From positions 1 through 64,000 of the forward strand of contig QHYK01000038.1 in assembly GCA_003224085.1 (NCBI GenBank): DNA of 64,000 bases, given 5' to 3'. This DNA comes from Acidobacteriota bacterium. GTDB taxonomy: Bacteria; Acidobacteriota; Terriglobia; Acidiferrales; UBA7541. How positions within the stretch are numbered: the stretch's first letter is position 1; every line of letters starts with the position of its first letter. The notes under the pieces are model-generated. The model saw nothing but the letters and a program-made list of their open reading frames with translations, had not been told where the DNA came from and did not search any database. The position numbers and the translations under genes are program-made. This document shows, piece by piece, positions 17,265 through 26,539 of the stretch.

Positions 17265-17676
17265 GCACTTACCGATTCCGTTTTCAGTCCGCCCGTCATA
17301 GTCAGGAGGTCGGAATAGTGTCTATTCCGGGGCCGGGATAGCTGAATAGCAAAGGGGGTGGGATGATTTTTGCAGGTGAACGGCGTGAAATTCATTTCAA
17401 AAACGCTGGGGCAATCCGGGGGGCACCTGCAATTCCGGCCCAAGACAACAAACGACTTACGATGACACCACGTTCCGGAGAGTTCCTTTAGATTCTGCGA
17501 CTTGATAATTTCGATCCCACCGCCCCTACCAGATTTCTCATTCACTGCACAGGCCCTGGTCAAACTCCAAGCCAGTAAAATGGCTCATCGTTTGCATTGT
17601 CTCCGTTCCGCAGTTGGCCGACGCGAGATCTTTCAACCCATTTCGTGTCTGCATCGATTTGTTAGAATTGCGAGCT
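17265..17676. other. Non-coding stretch with one hairpin
   Basis: No gene recognised. Contains the perfect stem CGGAATAG-TGT-CTATTCCG and a tRNA-3'-end-like string at 17510-17531 that does not fold. Confidence 0.5.
17311..17329. repeat. Perfect short hairpin
   Basis: CGGAATAG (17311-17318) and CTATTCCG (17322-17329) around a 3-nt loop. No T-run follows, so a protein-binding palindrome or mRNA element is as likely as a terminator. Confidence 0.4.
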
Positions 17677-18354
17677 ATGACAGCGGGTGACAAGCTGCGC
17701 TTTGCCGTTCCGGGCAACGGCGAGGTGTCCGCGTTGTTACTTCGCCCGGCGACTGCACGATGGCTGTTGGTGTTGGGCCATGGTGCGGGAGCGGGTATGG
17801 CTCATCCATTCCTGGGAAGACTCACAGGAGAATTGGCGGAAGTGGGCATTGCAACTTTGCGGTATCAGTTTCCGTACATGGAGGAGCAAAGGCGCGTTCC
17901 GGATAGGCCGGAGTTGCTGGCCGCCACCGTGGCTGCCGCCGTCCGGACGGCAATGGAAACAGCACGAGGCCTACCTCTCCTCGCAGGCGGCAAATCAATG
18001 GGCGGTCGAATGACATCGCAAGCCGCGGCGGAAGGAATTCTGACGGAGGTAAAGGGGCTAGTATTCTTCGGCTTTCCGCTGCACCCGCCGAATCATCCGG
18101 GAACGAAGCGCGCGGACCACCTTGCGAAAGTAAGTTTGCCCATGTTGTTCCTGCAGGGTACGCGCGATACGCTCGCCGACTTGACATTGCTTCGCCCGAT
18201 TTGTGCGAAGTTAGGGTCGCTCGTCAGCTTGCATATTATTCCGGAGGCAGACCACTCGTTTCACGTTCTCAAAAAGTCAGGCAAAACGGATGAGGAAGTC
18301 ATGATAGAGCTGGCGCAGACGACTTCCTGCTGGGCCGGCAAGCTAAACGGTTGA
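17677..18354 (+). CDS. Alpha/beta hydrolase (dienelactone hydrolase / KANL3-Tex30 type)
   Basis: 225 residues from the ATG at 17677. Catalytic triad candidates are S107 in GGKSMGGRM, D164 in QGTRDTLAD and H193 in EADHSFHV; the oxyanion region is LGHGAGAGMAHPF. This compact family lacks a lid and acts on unknown small esters; it is cytoplasmic, having no signal peptide. A longer frame from 17614 has no ribosome binding site. The MBL-fold gene starts 11 nt after its stop, suggesting co-transcription. Confidence 0.87.
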   Translation: MTAGDKLRFAVPGNGEVSALLLRPATARWLLVLGHGAGAGMAHPFLGRLTGELAEVGIATLRYQFPYMEEQRRVPDRPELLAATVAAAVRTAMETARGLPLLAGGKSMGGRMTSQAAAEGILTEVKGLVFFGFPLHPPNHPGTKRADHLAKVSLPMLFLQGTRDTLADLTLLRPICAKLGSLVSLHIIPEADHSFHVLKKSGKTDEEVMIELAQTTSCWAGKLNG

Positions 18355-18365
18355 AGGAGAAAATG

Positions 18366-19409
18366 ATGCGAACCGCGGTCCTTATGACATGGCTGAGTTT
18401 TTCGCTGGCCGCAGCGGCGGGGGCTGCGCCGAGGCCCGAGGGCGAAAAGGCGCTACAGATTTATTTTGTAGACGTCGAAGGCGGGCAGGCTACTTTGTTC
18501 GTGACTCCGGAAGGGAACTCGCTGCTGGTCGACACGGGCTGGCCAGACAACAACGGGCGGGATGCAGATCGAATTGTCGCGGCCGGGAAACTGGCCGGCG
18601 TCAAAGAGCTGGATTTCGTGCTTCTGACGCACTATCACATGGATCACGCCGGTGGATTTACGCAACTAGCCGCGCAAATTCCGATTCAAACGGTGATCGA
18701 CCATGGCGAGAACCGTGAAACAAAAGATGGCCCGACGGAAAAAACCTGGGACGACTATCAAAGCCTGCTGGCGAAGGAGAAGTTCAATCGCCTGGTTGCC
18801 AAACCGGGGGAGACACTGCCGTTAGAGGGCGTGGATGCAAAAGTCATTAGTTCGGATGGCGCGCTGATTGAAAAGCCCCTCAGTGGAGGAGGCGGCAAAA
18901 ACGCCGGCTGCAATGCCGCGCCAAAGTATCCGGCGGATCAAACGGAAAATGGGCGGTCGCTGGGCGTGCTTTTCACCTTTGGAAAATTGCGAATCCTCGA
19001 TTTGGGCGACCTGACTTCCGACAAGGAAGTGCAACTGGTGTGTCCGGTGAACAAGCTCGGAACCGTGGACATCTACGTGGTTTCGCATCATGGTTCGCTT
19101 ACAAGCAACAGTCCTGTGTTTTTGAATGCCATCGCGCCGCGCGTGGCGATAATGGATAACGGCGCTTCGAAAGGAGGCGCGCCATCCTCCTGGGACGCCA
19201 TCGAAAAGTCGCCGCGGCTTGAAGATTTGTGGCAATTGCACTATGCGAACGAGGGAGGCGCAGCTCACAACGTTGCGGACTATTTCATCGCCAATCCTCT
19301 CGGCCCTGACGCGGGGAACTATTTGAAGCTGACCGCGTGGCCGGATGGGAGCTTCGAGGTCTTCAATCCCCGGACGAAGCAGACAAAGCATTACTCGCAC
19401 GCGCACTGA
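18366..19409 (+). CDS. Secreted MBL-fold hydrolase (ComEC-like domain)
   Basis: 347 residues. Signal peptide MRTAVLMTWLSFSLAAAAGAA. Metallo-beta-lactamase fold motifs: VDTGWPD, the metal box H89-Y-H-M-D-H94 with aspartate D93, ILDLGDLT and VVSHHGS. This is the stand-alone version of the ComEC C-terminal domain; such proteins are predicted phosphodiesterases or nucleases outside the cytoplasm. AAGGAG (18353-18358) fits best with the ATG at 18366; another ATG at 18363 and a TTG at 18351 are in frame. It follows the alpha/beta hydrolase closely, but I see no functional link. Confidence 0.88.
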   Translation: MRTAVLMTWLSFSLAAAAGAAPRPEGEKALQIYFVDVEGGQATLFVTPEGNSLLVDTGWPDNNGRDADRIVAAGKLAGVKELDFVLLTHYHMDHAGGFTQLAAQIPIQTVIDHGENRETKDGPTEKTWDDYQSLLAKEKFNRLVAKPGETLPLEGVDAKVISSDGALIEKPLSGGGGKNAGCNAAPKYPADQTENGRSLGVLFTFGKLRILDLGDLTSDKEVQLVCPVNKLGTVDIYVVSHHGSLTSNSPVFLNAIAPRVAIMDNGASKGGAPSSWDAIEKSPRLEDLWQLHYANEGGAAHNVADYFIANPLGPDAGNYLKLTAWPDGSFEVFNPRTKQTKHYSHAH

Positions 19410-19524
19410 AATGTCCGAGAGAAGGACCGGAAAATTCAGGAAGCGTCGTAGGACTCTTAAGTAAGACTGAACACAAACGTCGGCGATTTTAGTCTAGCTA
19501 AACCACAGCTTTAAATCTTCCAGA

Positions 19525-19553
19525 TTGACGCTACCCTGCACGGCTCCTAATGT
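19525..19553 (+). promoter_or_regulatory. Candidate sigma-70 promoter for the TonB receptor
   Basis: TTGACG (19525-19530), 17-nt spacer, TAATGT (19548-19553). It would give a leader of about 180 nt before the ATG at 19738, containing a small stem (CGGTC/GACCG around 19565-19585). The -35 is good, the -10 is only fair. Confidence 0.32.
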
Positions 19554-19737
19554 CCGTCCCAGCGGTCATTCAAAAGACCGATAGCGAGTATTGAGCGAGC
19601 GAATCGCTCCGAGTTGTGGTTGTGTCCCGCACAGGTTTTGCTTGCGAAAAAGTGCAGCGAGCTGGTCGAGCTGGCCGGTGCCGCCGGGCGGTGCTCCCGG
19701 AACTGCGTTCGGCCAGATCGCGGAAGGGAAGGGTGAA

Positions 19738-22700
19738 ATGAGGAAGACTGCCATTGCACTGGTCGCACTTTGGATTGCGCCTCTTATTTCACAGGCGCAG
19801 GGTTTGGGAACCATGGTGGGTACAGTAACCGATCCATCGGGTGGGGCCGTTGTTTCCGCAAAGGTCACCGCGACAGAAATCGGAACAGGATTTGCGCGAG
19901 AGGCGAAAACCGACGAGCGCGGATACTTCGTCATCCCGTCACTCCGGCCGGCAGAGTATACCGTCAGCGTTGAGGCGACTGGGTTTAGCGTGACAAAACA
20001 GGGAGTTACGCTGCTGGCGGACCAGGCGCTCACGGTAAATGTGCAATTGAAACTGGGCATGTCCACGGAGACCGTCAATGTGACGAGCGGCGACTCGCAA
20101 GTAGATACGACGACCGCGACCATCGCACAAGTGGTGGAACAGCAACGCCTGGTGGAATTGCCTTTGGACGGCCGGAACGCGGCGCAGCTCACACTGCTGG
20201 TGCCCGGGGCCGTCAACTCTCCGAATGGCGGCGCGGACCAGGGATCGACGAAAACCTATCCCGGCGCGGTGACTTACTCGGCCAACGGCTCACGTCAAAA
20301 TCAAATCAGTTACCGGCTGGACGGCGGAAATTACGTGGACGAGTACACCAACGTCAACCAACCGTTCCCATTTCCCGACGCGCTTCAGGAATTCAGCGTG
20401 CAGACGAGCAACTATAGCGCGGAATACGGGCAAAATGCGGGCGCGGTTGTGAACGTCATCACCAAATCCGGCACCAACAATTTTCATGGAGACGGTTTTG
20501 AGTTCTTGCGCAACGCGGTGTTCAATGCGAGGAACTTTTTCTCCCAATTCTCGAGCCCCGACCATGGCCGCGACGCGCTCAAAAGGAACCAGTTTGGCGG
20601 GACTATTGGCGGCCCGATTCGCCACGACAGGACTTTCTTTTTTGCCGGTTACCAGGGTACCCGCATCCGCCACATCAACAATGCCAGCAGCGCTACTGTA
20701 CCCACGGCCGCTCAAAGAGCCACCGCTACCGATCCAGCGGTCATTAATCTCTTGCAGGACATTCCGGTGGGCGGCGCAAGCGGTCGAGTGACTTTCGCCA
20801 AACCGGACAATCAGAACTTCGACGACGCCATCGGCAGGCTGGATCATTCCTTCAGCCAGAACGACCAGCTTACCTTGCGCTATGACTACAACCGGTTTAA
20901 CAGACCCCCGAGCTTCGACCTCACCGATCTCCTCACTTATGCGGACGGGGCAACCATCATCAATCAAAACTACCTGATTCACGAGAGCCATGTTTTCCGC
21001 CGCAAGCTCATCAACGATTTCCGTTTTAGCTTTGCGAGGGAGACTGCCAATCGCGGTCCCGCGGCCAATGCCGTGGGGTTGCGCTCTTTCGGCGTCAACA
21101 TTGCGTTTCAGCCCCCACAAAATACCATCGAGAGCATAAACGTTAACGGCGGGCCTAGCTTTGGCGACAACCCGAAAGGGGCGTTCGTGCGCAATAATTT
21201 TACCTGGATGGATGACGCGGCGTGGGTAAAGGAAAATCACAACCTTAGGTTCGGTGGCGAGATTGAACGCAGCCGCGTGGACATCACCAACCTCTTCCAT
21301 CAGGCGGGACTATTCAGCTTTGGGTGTATTGTCAGCACCAGCACTTGCACGTCGAGCTTTATGAGCGGAATACTCAACAGCTTCACTCAGGGCGCCGGAG
21401 AATTCAAAAATAATCGAAATCTATTTGCTGGCGTGTACACGCAGGACGATTTCCATATTTCCCGTCGGCTCACTCTGAATTTTGGCCTGCGCTGGGAACC
21501 ATTCCTGCCTTGGCATGAAATCAAGGGGCGTGTGGCGGAGTTCCTCCTCACTGACGCTCATCCGGGCGGCCCCACGTCTTCGCAATTTACGAACGCGCCT
21601 CCCGGGCTTTTCTATCCAGGAGATCCAGGTGTTCCACAATACGGAGTCAATCCAAGTTACAACAATTTTTCTCCTCGCATTGGCTTTGCCTATGACGCTT
21701 TTGGAGATGGACGGACCAGCCTCCGCGGAGGTGGCGGCATTTTCTACGATACCCGCGTGTCCGGCATCATCAACAACCGCTTTGTGGACCAGACGCCATT
21801 CAGTCCGCAGGTAACTCGTACGGGAGCAGGCAGCGCAGGTTCCTTCAGCGATCCGTATTGCACACAAGCCAGCACTCAGATGGCCATCGGCTGCAAGGCC
21901 ATTGCAAATCCGTTTCCCGCGCCGTTCCCGCCGACATCGAATTTGCCCTTTCCGGCGCCGTTGCTAGTTGTCTCCTATGACCCCTCGACGAAACTCTTAG
22001 CTCCTGCCATCTACAACTGGAACCTGACCGTCGAGCATGAATTCTCCGGAAGGTTTCTAGTGCGAGCGGCTTATGTGGGATCGCACGGCACGCACATTAA
22101 GGAGACCGTTGAACTTGATCCTGCGGCCGTGGGAAGCGGCACTGCGAAACTCGATTCGCGGCGCAGGCTCAACACGCTGATTCCGGGATGCTCGCCAACG
22201 ACGATATCGCAATGCTCGTATGGAAGCGTTTCGATGGAAGCGCAAGACATCAATTCGCAGTATCATGCGCTGCAACTTTCCTTGGAGCGCCGCGTTTCGA
22301 ACGGTCTGACGATTCTCGCAAGCTACACCTATTCTAAGAGCATTGACGATCTTCCTCAGGGCGGCGGAGTCGCCGACATAGGCGCTGATAATGCCTCCGC
22401 GCGCCCGTGGGATGACTCTTTGCGGCATCAATTCGATCGCGGGCCATCGGATTTCGATCACACGCACAATTTCGTCGCTTCTTACGTTTGGCAGCTTCCT
22501 AGAATGTCGGGGATGAATTCTTTTGTTCGTCACGCCCTTGGCGATTGGGAGCAGAGCGGTCAGGTTACAGCTCAAACGGGTGCGCCATTTACAGTTCTTT
22601 CAGGGCTTTCTGCGGGATCGGATTTATCGCAAACCGGACTCGGACATGATCGGGCGACCTATATCGGAGGTAGTCTTACCGGGCCGGGGGCTTGTGCTGC

Positions 22701-23064
22701 GGCCAAGGCTACGCAAAATTGCGTGGATTTCCTAAACGTCGCGGCGTTCGCGCCGAATTCAGTTCCCGATCCCAACAATCCGGGGAAGACAATTCCGAAC
22801 CCCACGTTAATCGGAACCTTCGGCAATATGGGCAAGAACAGGTTGTACGGCCCGTGGCTTTACGCTTGGAACGTTGGTTTGTTCAAGAACTTTCTGTTCA
22901 CGGAGCGCTGGAGACTTCAGTTCCGCGCCGAATTTTTCAACCTATTCAACCGCGCAAACTTCAACAATCCGAACACCGGCCTGAACAATCTGACGACTTT
23001 CGGTACGATCACGGGAGCTGGCGATCCGCGGATCGGGCAATTGGCGTTAAAACTTTTCTTCTAG
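19738..23064 (+). CDS. Oar-like TonB-dependent receptor
   Basis: 1108 residues from ATG 19738, which has GGAAGGG upstream and opens a signal peptide (MRKTAIALVALWIAPLISQAQ). Residues about 22-105 are a carboxypeptidase-regulatory-like beta sandwich (GTVTDPSGGAVVSAKVTATE); next a plug domain (LPLDGRNAAQLTLLVPG, FSVQTSNYSAEYGQNAGAVVNVITKSG), then a long barrel ending LKLFF. These receptors move large or polymeric substrates, often glycans, across the outer membrane with TonB energy. Unlike SusC systems there is no SusD partner. A cupin gene follows by 20 nt. The substrate is unknown. The upstream in-frame extension to 19591 would precede the signal peptide and is rejected. Confidence 0.95.
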   Translation: MRKTAIALVALWIAPLISQAQGLGTMVGTVTDPSGGAVVSAKVTATEIGTGFAREAKTDERGYFVIPSLRPAEYTVSVEATGFSVTKQGVTLLADQALTVNVQLKLGMSTETVNVTSGDSQVDTTTATIAQVVEQQRLVELPLDGRNAAQLTLLVPGAVNSPNGGADQGSTKTYPGAVTYSANGSRQNQISYRLDGGNYVDEYTNVNQPFPFPDALQEFSVQTSNYSAEYGQNAGAVVNVITKSGTNNFHGDGFEFLRNAVFNARNFFSQFSSPDHGRDALKRNQFGGTIGGPIRHDRTFFFAGYQGTRIRHINNASSATVPTAAQRATATDPAVINLLQDIPVGGASGRVTFAKPDNQNFDDAIGRLDHSFSQNDQLTLRYDYNRFNRPPSFDLTDLLTYADGATIINQNYLIHESHVFRRKLINDFRFSFARETANRGPAANAVGLRSFGVNIAFQPPQNTIESINVNGGPSFGDNPKGAFVRNNFTWMDDAAWVKENHNLRFGGEIERSRVDITNLFHQAGLFSFGCIVSTSTCTSSFMSGILNSFTQGAGEFKNNRNLFAGVYTQDDFHISRRLTLNFGLRWEPFLPWHEIKGRVAEFLLTDAHPGGPTSSQFTNAPPGLFYPGDPGVPQYGVNPSYNNFSPRIGFAYDAFGDGRTSLRGGGGIFYDTRVSGIINNRFVDQTPFSPQVTRTGAGSAGSFSDPYCTQASTQMAIGCKAIANPFPAPFPPTSNLPFPAPLLVVSYDPSTKLLAPAIYNWNLTVEHEFSGRFLVRAAYVGSHGTHIKETVELDPAAVGSGTAKLDSRRRLNTLIPGCSPTTISQCSYGSVSMEAQDINSQYHALQLSLERRVSNGLTILASYTYSKSIDDLPQGGGVADIGADNASARPWDDSLRHQFDRGPSDFDHTHNFVASYVWQLPRMSGMNSFVRHALGDWEQSGQVTAQTGAPFTVLSGLSAGSDLSQTGLGHDRATYIGGSLTGPGACAAAKATQNCVDFLNVAAFAPNSVPDPNNPGKTIPNPTLIGTFGNMGKNRLYGPWLYAWNVGLFKNFLFTERWRLQFRAEFFNLFNRANFNNPNTGLNNLTTFGTITGAGDPRIGQLALKLFF

Positions 23065-23084
23065 ATTCCTAAGGGTGCATACAC

Positions 23085-23567
23085 ATGAGAAAATTTTGGC
23101 TGCTTTCCTTTCTGGCTATGCCGCTCTTCCTCGCTTATTCCGATGAGCCTCCTCCGGGGGGCTTGGAGCATTGGACGTCTGCGTCGCTTGTCTCCATGAG
23201 CCGGGCGCTCGAGCCGCAGGCGGCTTCGGATTCGCATCACTTTGCCGTAAAACAGCTTTCTAATTATCCCAACGAATATTTTCTCCTCGCACGCCGCGTG
23301 GCCGATGGCCAGCCGGAGTGGCACGAAACGGAAGCCGATGTTTTCATCGTGCTGTCAGGCACGGGGACTCTCTTGGTTGGGGGCACGCTTGTTGGCGGCG
23401 AGACCACGGCACCTCATGAGCAGCGCAATGGAAGCATTCAAGGCGGCGTTCGGCAGAAGCTCGCTGCCGGCGATGTCGTGCGAATCCCCGCGCGTGTGCC
23501 GCACCAAGTCCTACTCGAGGGCGGAAAGGAATTTACTTACCTGGTAATAAAAGTGAAGGGCTATTAG
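23085..23567 (+). CDS. Secreted cupin-domain protein
   Basis: 160 residues, signal peptide MRKFWLLSFLAMPLFLAYS. The cupin motifs appear as EWHETEADVFIVLSGTGTLLVGG and AAGDVVRIPARVPHQVLLEGG, giving two histidines and a glutamate for a metal. Starting 20 nt after the receptor stop, it is probably in the same transcript and may modify or bind the imported substrate in the periplasm. Substrate not assignable. Confidence 0.82.
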   Translation: MRKFWLLSFLAMPLFLAYSDEPPPGGLEHWTSASLVSMSRALEPQAASDSHHFAVKQLSNYPNEYFLLARRVADGQPEWHETEADVFIVLSGTGTLLVGGTLVGGETTAPHEQRNGSIQGGVRQKLAAGDVVRIPARVPHQVLLEGGKEFTYLVIKVKGY

Positions 23568-23587
23568 CTCGGAGGGAAAATTTTTTG

Positions 23588-24274
23588 TTAAGCTTCAGGC
23601 GCAGACCCTATTACAACGAGCGCCACGGTCGTTGGCGAGCCAGCCAGCGGCAACTGAAATTCCACCAGCCACTGGTCGCCTTCATCCAAATGGAAAACGG
23701 AAGGGAGTGACTTCGGATGATCCTCGGGCGGGCCGAGACTCCACACCGAAGGATGATTCGAACCGGTAGCCTTACGGCTCAGAGCCAGGGTTTGATCGAT
23801 CGTGACCGTAGCGGCATCCTGATCGTCGGTTGCAGGAGAGGCGAGCAAAAAATCACGCTGCGGAGCCACGCCCATGTGATTCCCGTTATCCGGCAAGAGC
23901 GCGTACCGAAGCGTGTAGACGCCAGGCTTGATCAGCTGTTTGCGATAATCCTTCACGGCGGTGGGCAGACGAATCGCGCTCACAAGCGTTCCCTGAGCCA
24001 GCTGCGGATAGACCACACCGAGCGTCTGTGGAGCATTTGCTTTCCCGGGAACGGCTTTGCCAAGCCAGATGTCACACAGGGGGCCGCTGGGCCCGGTGAC
24101 GCGAATGCCAGTGGAGGACAGAGCGGTTCGAACGGCTGCGGCTAACTCGTTGGGAGGCGCTTCGTTGAGGGGTTCGGCTTTGTAGCTTTGCGCGAAGGCA
24201 CTCCCTGCGGCCAAAAGCAGGGAGTGCGACAGTAAGAAAGCATACAACCACTGCCGTGTCCGAAACGCTTCCAT
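23588..24274 (-). CDS. Secreted hypothetical protein
   Basis: 228 residues from ATG 24274, which gives a good signal peptide (QWLYAFLLSHSLLLAAGSAFAQ). The mature part is beta-rich with PSGPLCDIWLGKAVPG, IKPGVYTLRYALLPDNGNHMGVAPQRDFLLASPA, and SLGPPEDHPKSLPSVFHLDEGDQW; this domain is common near secreted enzymes in acidobacteria but has no function I can name. The frame extends upstream to 24391 without support. It converges on the cupin gene with a 20-nt gap that includes a T-run. Confidence 0.72.
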   Translation of the reverse strand: MEAFRTRQWLYAFLLSHSLLLAAGSAFAQSYKAEPLNEAPPNELAAAVRTALSSTGIRVTGPSGPLCDIWLGKAVPGKANAPQTLGVVYPQLAQGTLVSAIRLPTAVKDYRKQLIKPGVYTLRYALLPDNGNHMGVAPQRDFLLASPATDDQDAATVTIDQTLALSRKATGSNHPSVWSLGPPEDHPKSLPSVFHLDEGDQWLVEFQLPLAGSPTTVALVVIGSAPEA

Positions 24275-24478
24275 TGGCGAGCACCTCAGAAGGGAAGAAT
24301 TGGATTTAGCGCGCGTCTTTGGCCACGTCCGTGACAGCTTCGCTCTTTTTGACCACGAGCCCGCCCGAGGCACCGCCTCTAAAAGACGCAAATTATACCG
24401 ACCCCTGGGGCGAGCTTCTCGCTACACAACCGTTCTTGCAATGTTCCCGATGCAGACCGCTTCCAGGTTTCCCTGGGT

Positions 24479-25168
24479 TCAGAAGGCAAACGTTCCCACA
24501 AAAGCGCTCCGGCGGTTGGACTCGTTCCACGTGCTGCCGAGATGATTGCCGCTGTAGGACGAGCGGCTGGCAACGGCAGGCATCGCATGGGTCAAATGCG
24601 AAACCAGCGGCTCGTAGTAGACGTCTTCGTTGTGGCAAATCTCGTCGGTGTCCATGATGGCGCGCGTATTGATTTGCGCAAGGTCGCCGACTTGGAGTGA
24701 CGCGACTCCGTGCTTGCTCCCGTCCACCGTGAACCGAATGGGCAAAGCTTCGGTGGCAACGACAGTGCTCAGAAGTTTGCCTGCCTGCGCTTGGGCAAAG
24801 CTAACGAGCGCTTCACGCTGCGCAGCGCTGGCGCGCTGGTCAACGATCAGTACGGCTTTGGCGGGCAGAGGATTGCTAAAGGCGTCGCCGAGGGTTGCGT
24901 TGGCGCGCACCACCGCGGCGACACTCAATCCATCGAGGGGAACATTTGCCCAGTTGCCCTTATCCACGTGCCACGCGAGGACCGCTTCCTGACCAGTTAA
25001 ATTGACTTCGGAATTGGCGAAGCAAGGACCGGTGTAAACATCCGCGGTCCGCGACTCGATGTATTCGCCCGACACATGCCCGGCCGGCTGGCCCGCCCGC
25101 GTACAAGTGGGCAGAGCAAACAAAGCCCCTGCCAGAAGTAAGGACGATAGACTGCCCTTCGATATCAT
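24479..25168 (-). CDS. DUF1326-like secreted protein
   Basis: 229 residues from ATG 25168 with GGGAGG upstream. Signal peptide LSSLLLAGALFALPTCTRAG. The mature start GHVSGEYIESRTADVYTGPCFANSEVNLTGQEAVLAWHVDKG and later GDAFSNPLPAKAVLIVDQRAS match the DUF1326 pattern (a CFANSE motif followed by ALAW-type strand). Molecular role unknown. It is upstream of the preceding secreted hypothetical on the same strand, 204 nt apart. Confidence 0.75.
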   Translation of the reverse strand: MISKGSLSSLLLAGALFALPTCTRAGQPAGHVSGEYIESRTADVYTGPCFANSEVNLTGQEAVLAWHVDKGNWANVPLDGLSVAAVVRANATLGDAFSNPLPAKAVLIVDQRASAAQREALVSFAQAQAGKLLSTVVATEALPIRFTVDGSKHGVASLQVGDLAQINTRAIMDTDEICHNEDVYYEPLVSHLTHAMPAVASRSSYSGNHLGSTWNESNRRSAFVGTFAF

Positions 25169-25298
25169 TTTCACTACCTCCCTTGATTTCCCTAAAGCCT
25201 GTCTCAACTTCTATTCTCTCATTCCAACGTTTTGCGTTCCAATTCAAATTTTCTATTTTACGACTCACCGGTTCGCGGAGGTGAACCGGCGAGAAACT

Positions 25299-25547
25299 CT
25301 AAGTCGTTTCGCAACACGAACGGCCCGGGCGGCACTTCTCCGTATTGGCAAAGTGCCCGTCCGGTCCCACTAGTGATTGCGTTTGCGCGCACCAGAAAGG
25401 ACCAGTGGGCATTGCAGCGGCCTTCTCTTCCGCCGAAATAATGTCCAGGGTGTTGGCCGGAGCGTCTCCGCCTTCGTAAAACATCTTCTTCTCACGCAGA
25501 CGATGGCACACCGTAGCGTTCTGCACGAGTTCAGTCAGGGTCGGCAT
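25299..25547 (-). CDS. Small cysteine-containing protein closing the molybdenum hydroxylase operon
   Basis: 82 residues, start ATG 25547, only 2 nt after the stop of the FAD-subunit gene, so translation is probably coupled. Visible features: a helical N-terminus (TLTELVQNATVCHRLREK), LDIISAEEKAAAMPTGPFWCAQTQ, VGPDGHFANTEKCRPGRSCCETT; five cysteines, three in the last dozen residues. No known family comes to mind. It could be a maturation or electron-transfer accessory for the enzyme. The tight spacing and non-random composition argue it is real. Confidence 0.62.
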   Translation of the reverse strand: MPTLTELVQNATVCHRLREKKMFYEGGDAPANTLDIISAEEKAAAMPTGPFWCAQTQSLVGPDGHFANTEKCRPGRSCCETT

Positions 25548-25549
25548 GG

Positions 25550-26539
25550 CTACGCTTCTCCTTTCGCGGCGGCAAGCAAGGCGCGTTTGACGGCCACTTT
25601 CGCGAGCTTCACCTTGTAACCATTCTGGCTGAGGGGTTTTGCGCGGCTGAGAGCCGCCTCGGCCGCGCTGGCGGCTACGCTCTCGTTTATAGATTTGCCA
25701 GTCAGCTCCTTGTCCGCTTCCTTAGCTTGCCAAGGAATCGGTGCGACGTGACCGAGCACGATCCTGCCTTCCGTGACTTTGCCGCCTTCCAGTTTGACCG
25801 TGACGGCGGCAGCGGCGAGTGGCCAGTCGAGCGCTGTTTTGTGACGCACTTCGTACGTGGCGCTGCGAAGACCGCGAGAAGAAGCGGGGATCACGATGCT
25901 CGCGAGCATCTCGTTGGGCCGGAGGACGTTCTCCCGTTCGCTATCGGATTTAGGGATGATAAAAAAGTCTGGGGCGCTGACTTCGCGCTGACCTTTAGGG
26001 CCGGCCAGTTGCAGCTTTGCACCAAGTGCGATCAATGCCGGCGCAAGGCTCGAGGGATTCACGAAATACGCCGGGCCGTTGTTGCCGAGTATGGCGTGGT
26101 AGCGATTCTCACCTTCCGGCACGAGCGATTTCCCGTTTTCATCTTTGGCCAGGAGCCCGTAGCCATTGCGGAAATACCAGCAGCGCGGGCGCTGGCAAAG
26201 ATCGCCGCCAACGGTGCCCATGGCGCGAATCTGCGCACTGGTAATGCCTTGAGCCGCGTGCGCAAGAGCAGGGAACTCAGATCGAATGGTCTTGTCTTCG
26301 AGCAGTTCGTCCATGGTAACGAGCGCGCCGATGGTCACGCCTTCCGCGTTCGAATGAATGCCATTCAAGCCTTCCACATTCTTGATATCCACGACGCGCT
26401 TCGGCGTGACGACGTACTCTTTCATCAGGCTGATTAAATCGGTGCCGCCCGCCAGCACAGCCGCATCGTCCCAGCTGGAGCCAAGCAGGCTGATCGCTTC
26501 CTGTCGAGTGCTCGCATGAGCGTATTCAAAACGTTCCAT
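25550..26539 (-). CDS. Xanthine dehydrogenase-family FAD subunit with extra Fe-S motif (PaoB/YagS-like)
   Basis: 329 residues. FAD-binding motifs VLAGGTDLISLMK (about 28-40) and GTVGGDLCQRPRCWYFRNG (about 109-126); C115 and C120 belong to the insertion that in PaoB/YagS and 4-hydroxybenzoyl-CoA reductase-like subunits carries a 4Fe-4S cluster. A CO-dehydrogenase flavoprotein C-terminal domain follows. It passes electrons from the Mo and 2Fe-2S subunits to an acceptor. Its start codon overlaps the stop of the large-subunit gene (TAATG). No signal peptide, so any export must be as a complex with the Tat-tagged small subunit. Confidence 0.92.
   Translation of the reverse strand: MERFEYAHASTRQEAISLLGSSWDDAAVLAGGTDLISLMKEYVVTPKRVVDIKNVEGLNGIHSNAEGVTIGALVTMDELLEDKTIRSEFPALAHAAQGITSAQIRAMGTVGGDLCQRPRCWYFRNGYGLLAKDENGKSLVPEGENRYHAILGNNGPAYFVNPSSLAPALIALGAKLQLAGPKGQREVSAPDFFIIPKSDSERENVLRPNEMLASIVIPASSRGLRSATYEVRHKTALDWPLAAAAVTVKLEGGKVTEGRIVLGHVAPIPWQAKEADKELTGKSINESVAASAAEAALSRAKPLSQNGYKVKLAKVAVKRALLAAAKGEA

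Noticed and set aside
17510-17531. String TTCGATCCCACCGCCCCTACCA resembling the 3' end of a tRNA or tmRNA, a typical integration site
   Set aside because: The 5' half of the T-stem does not pair, spacing to CCA is one base short, and no acceptor 5' strand, anticodon arm or tag-peptide region lies upstream.
20290-21300. Minus-strand open frame of 336 codons inside the TonB receptor
   Set aside because: Antisense to a receptor with clear plug and barrel motifs; no ribosome binding site or recognisable product.
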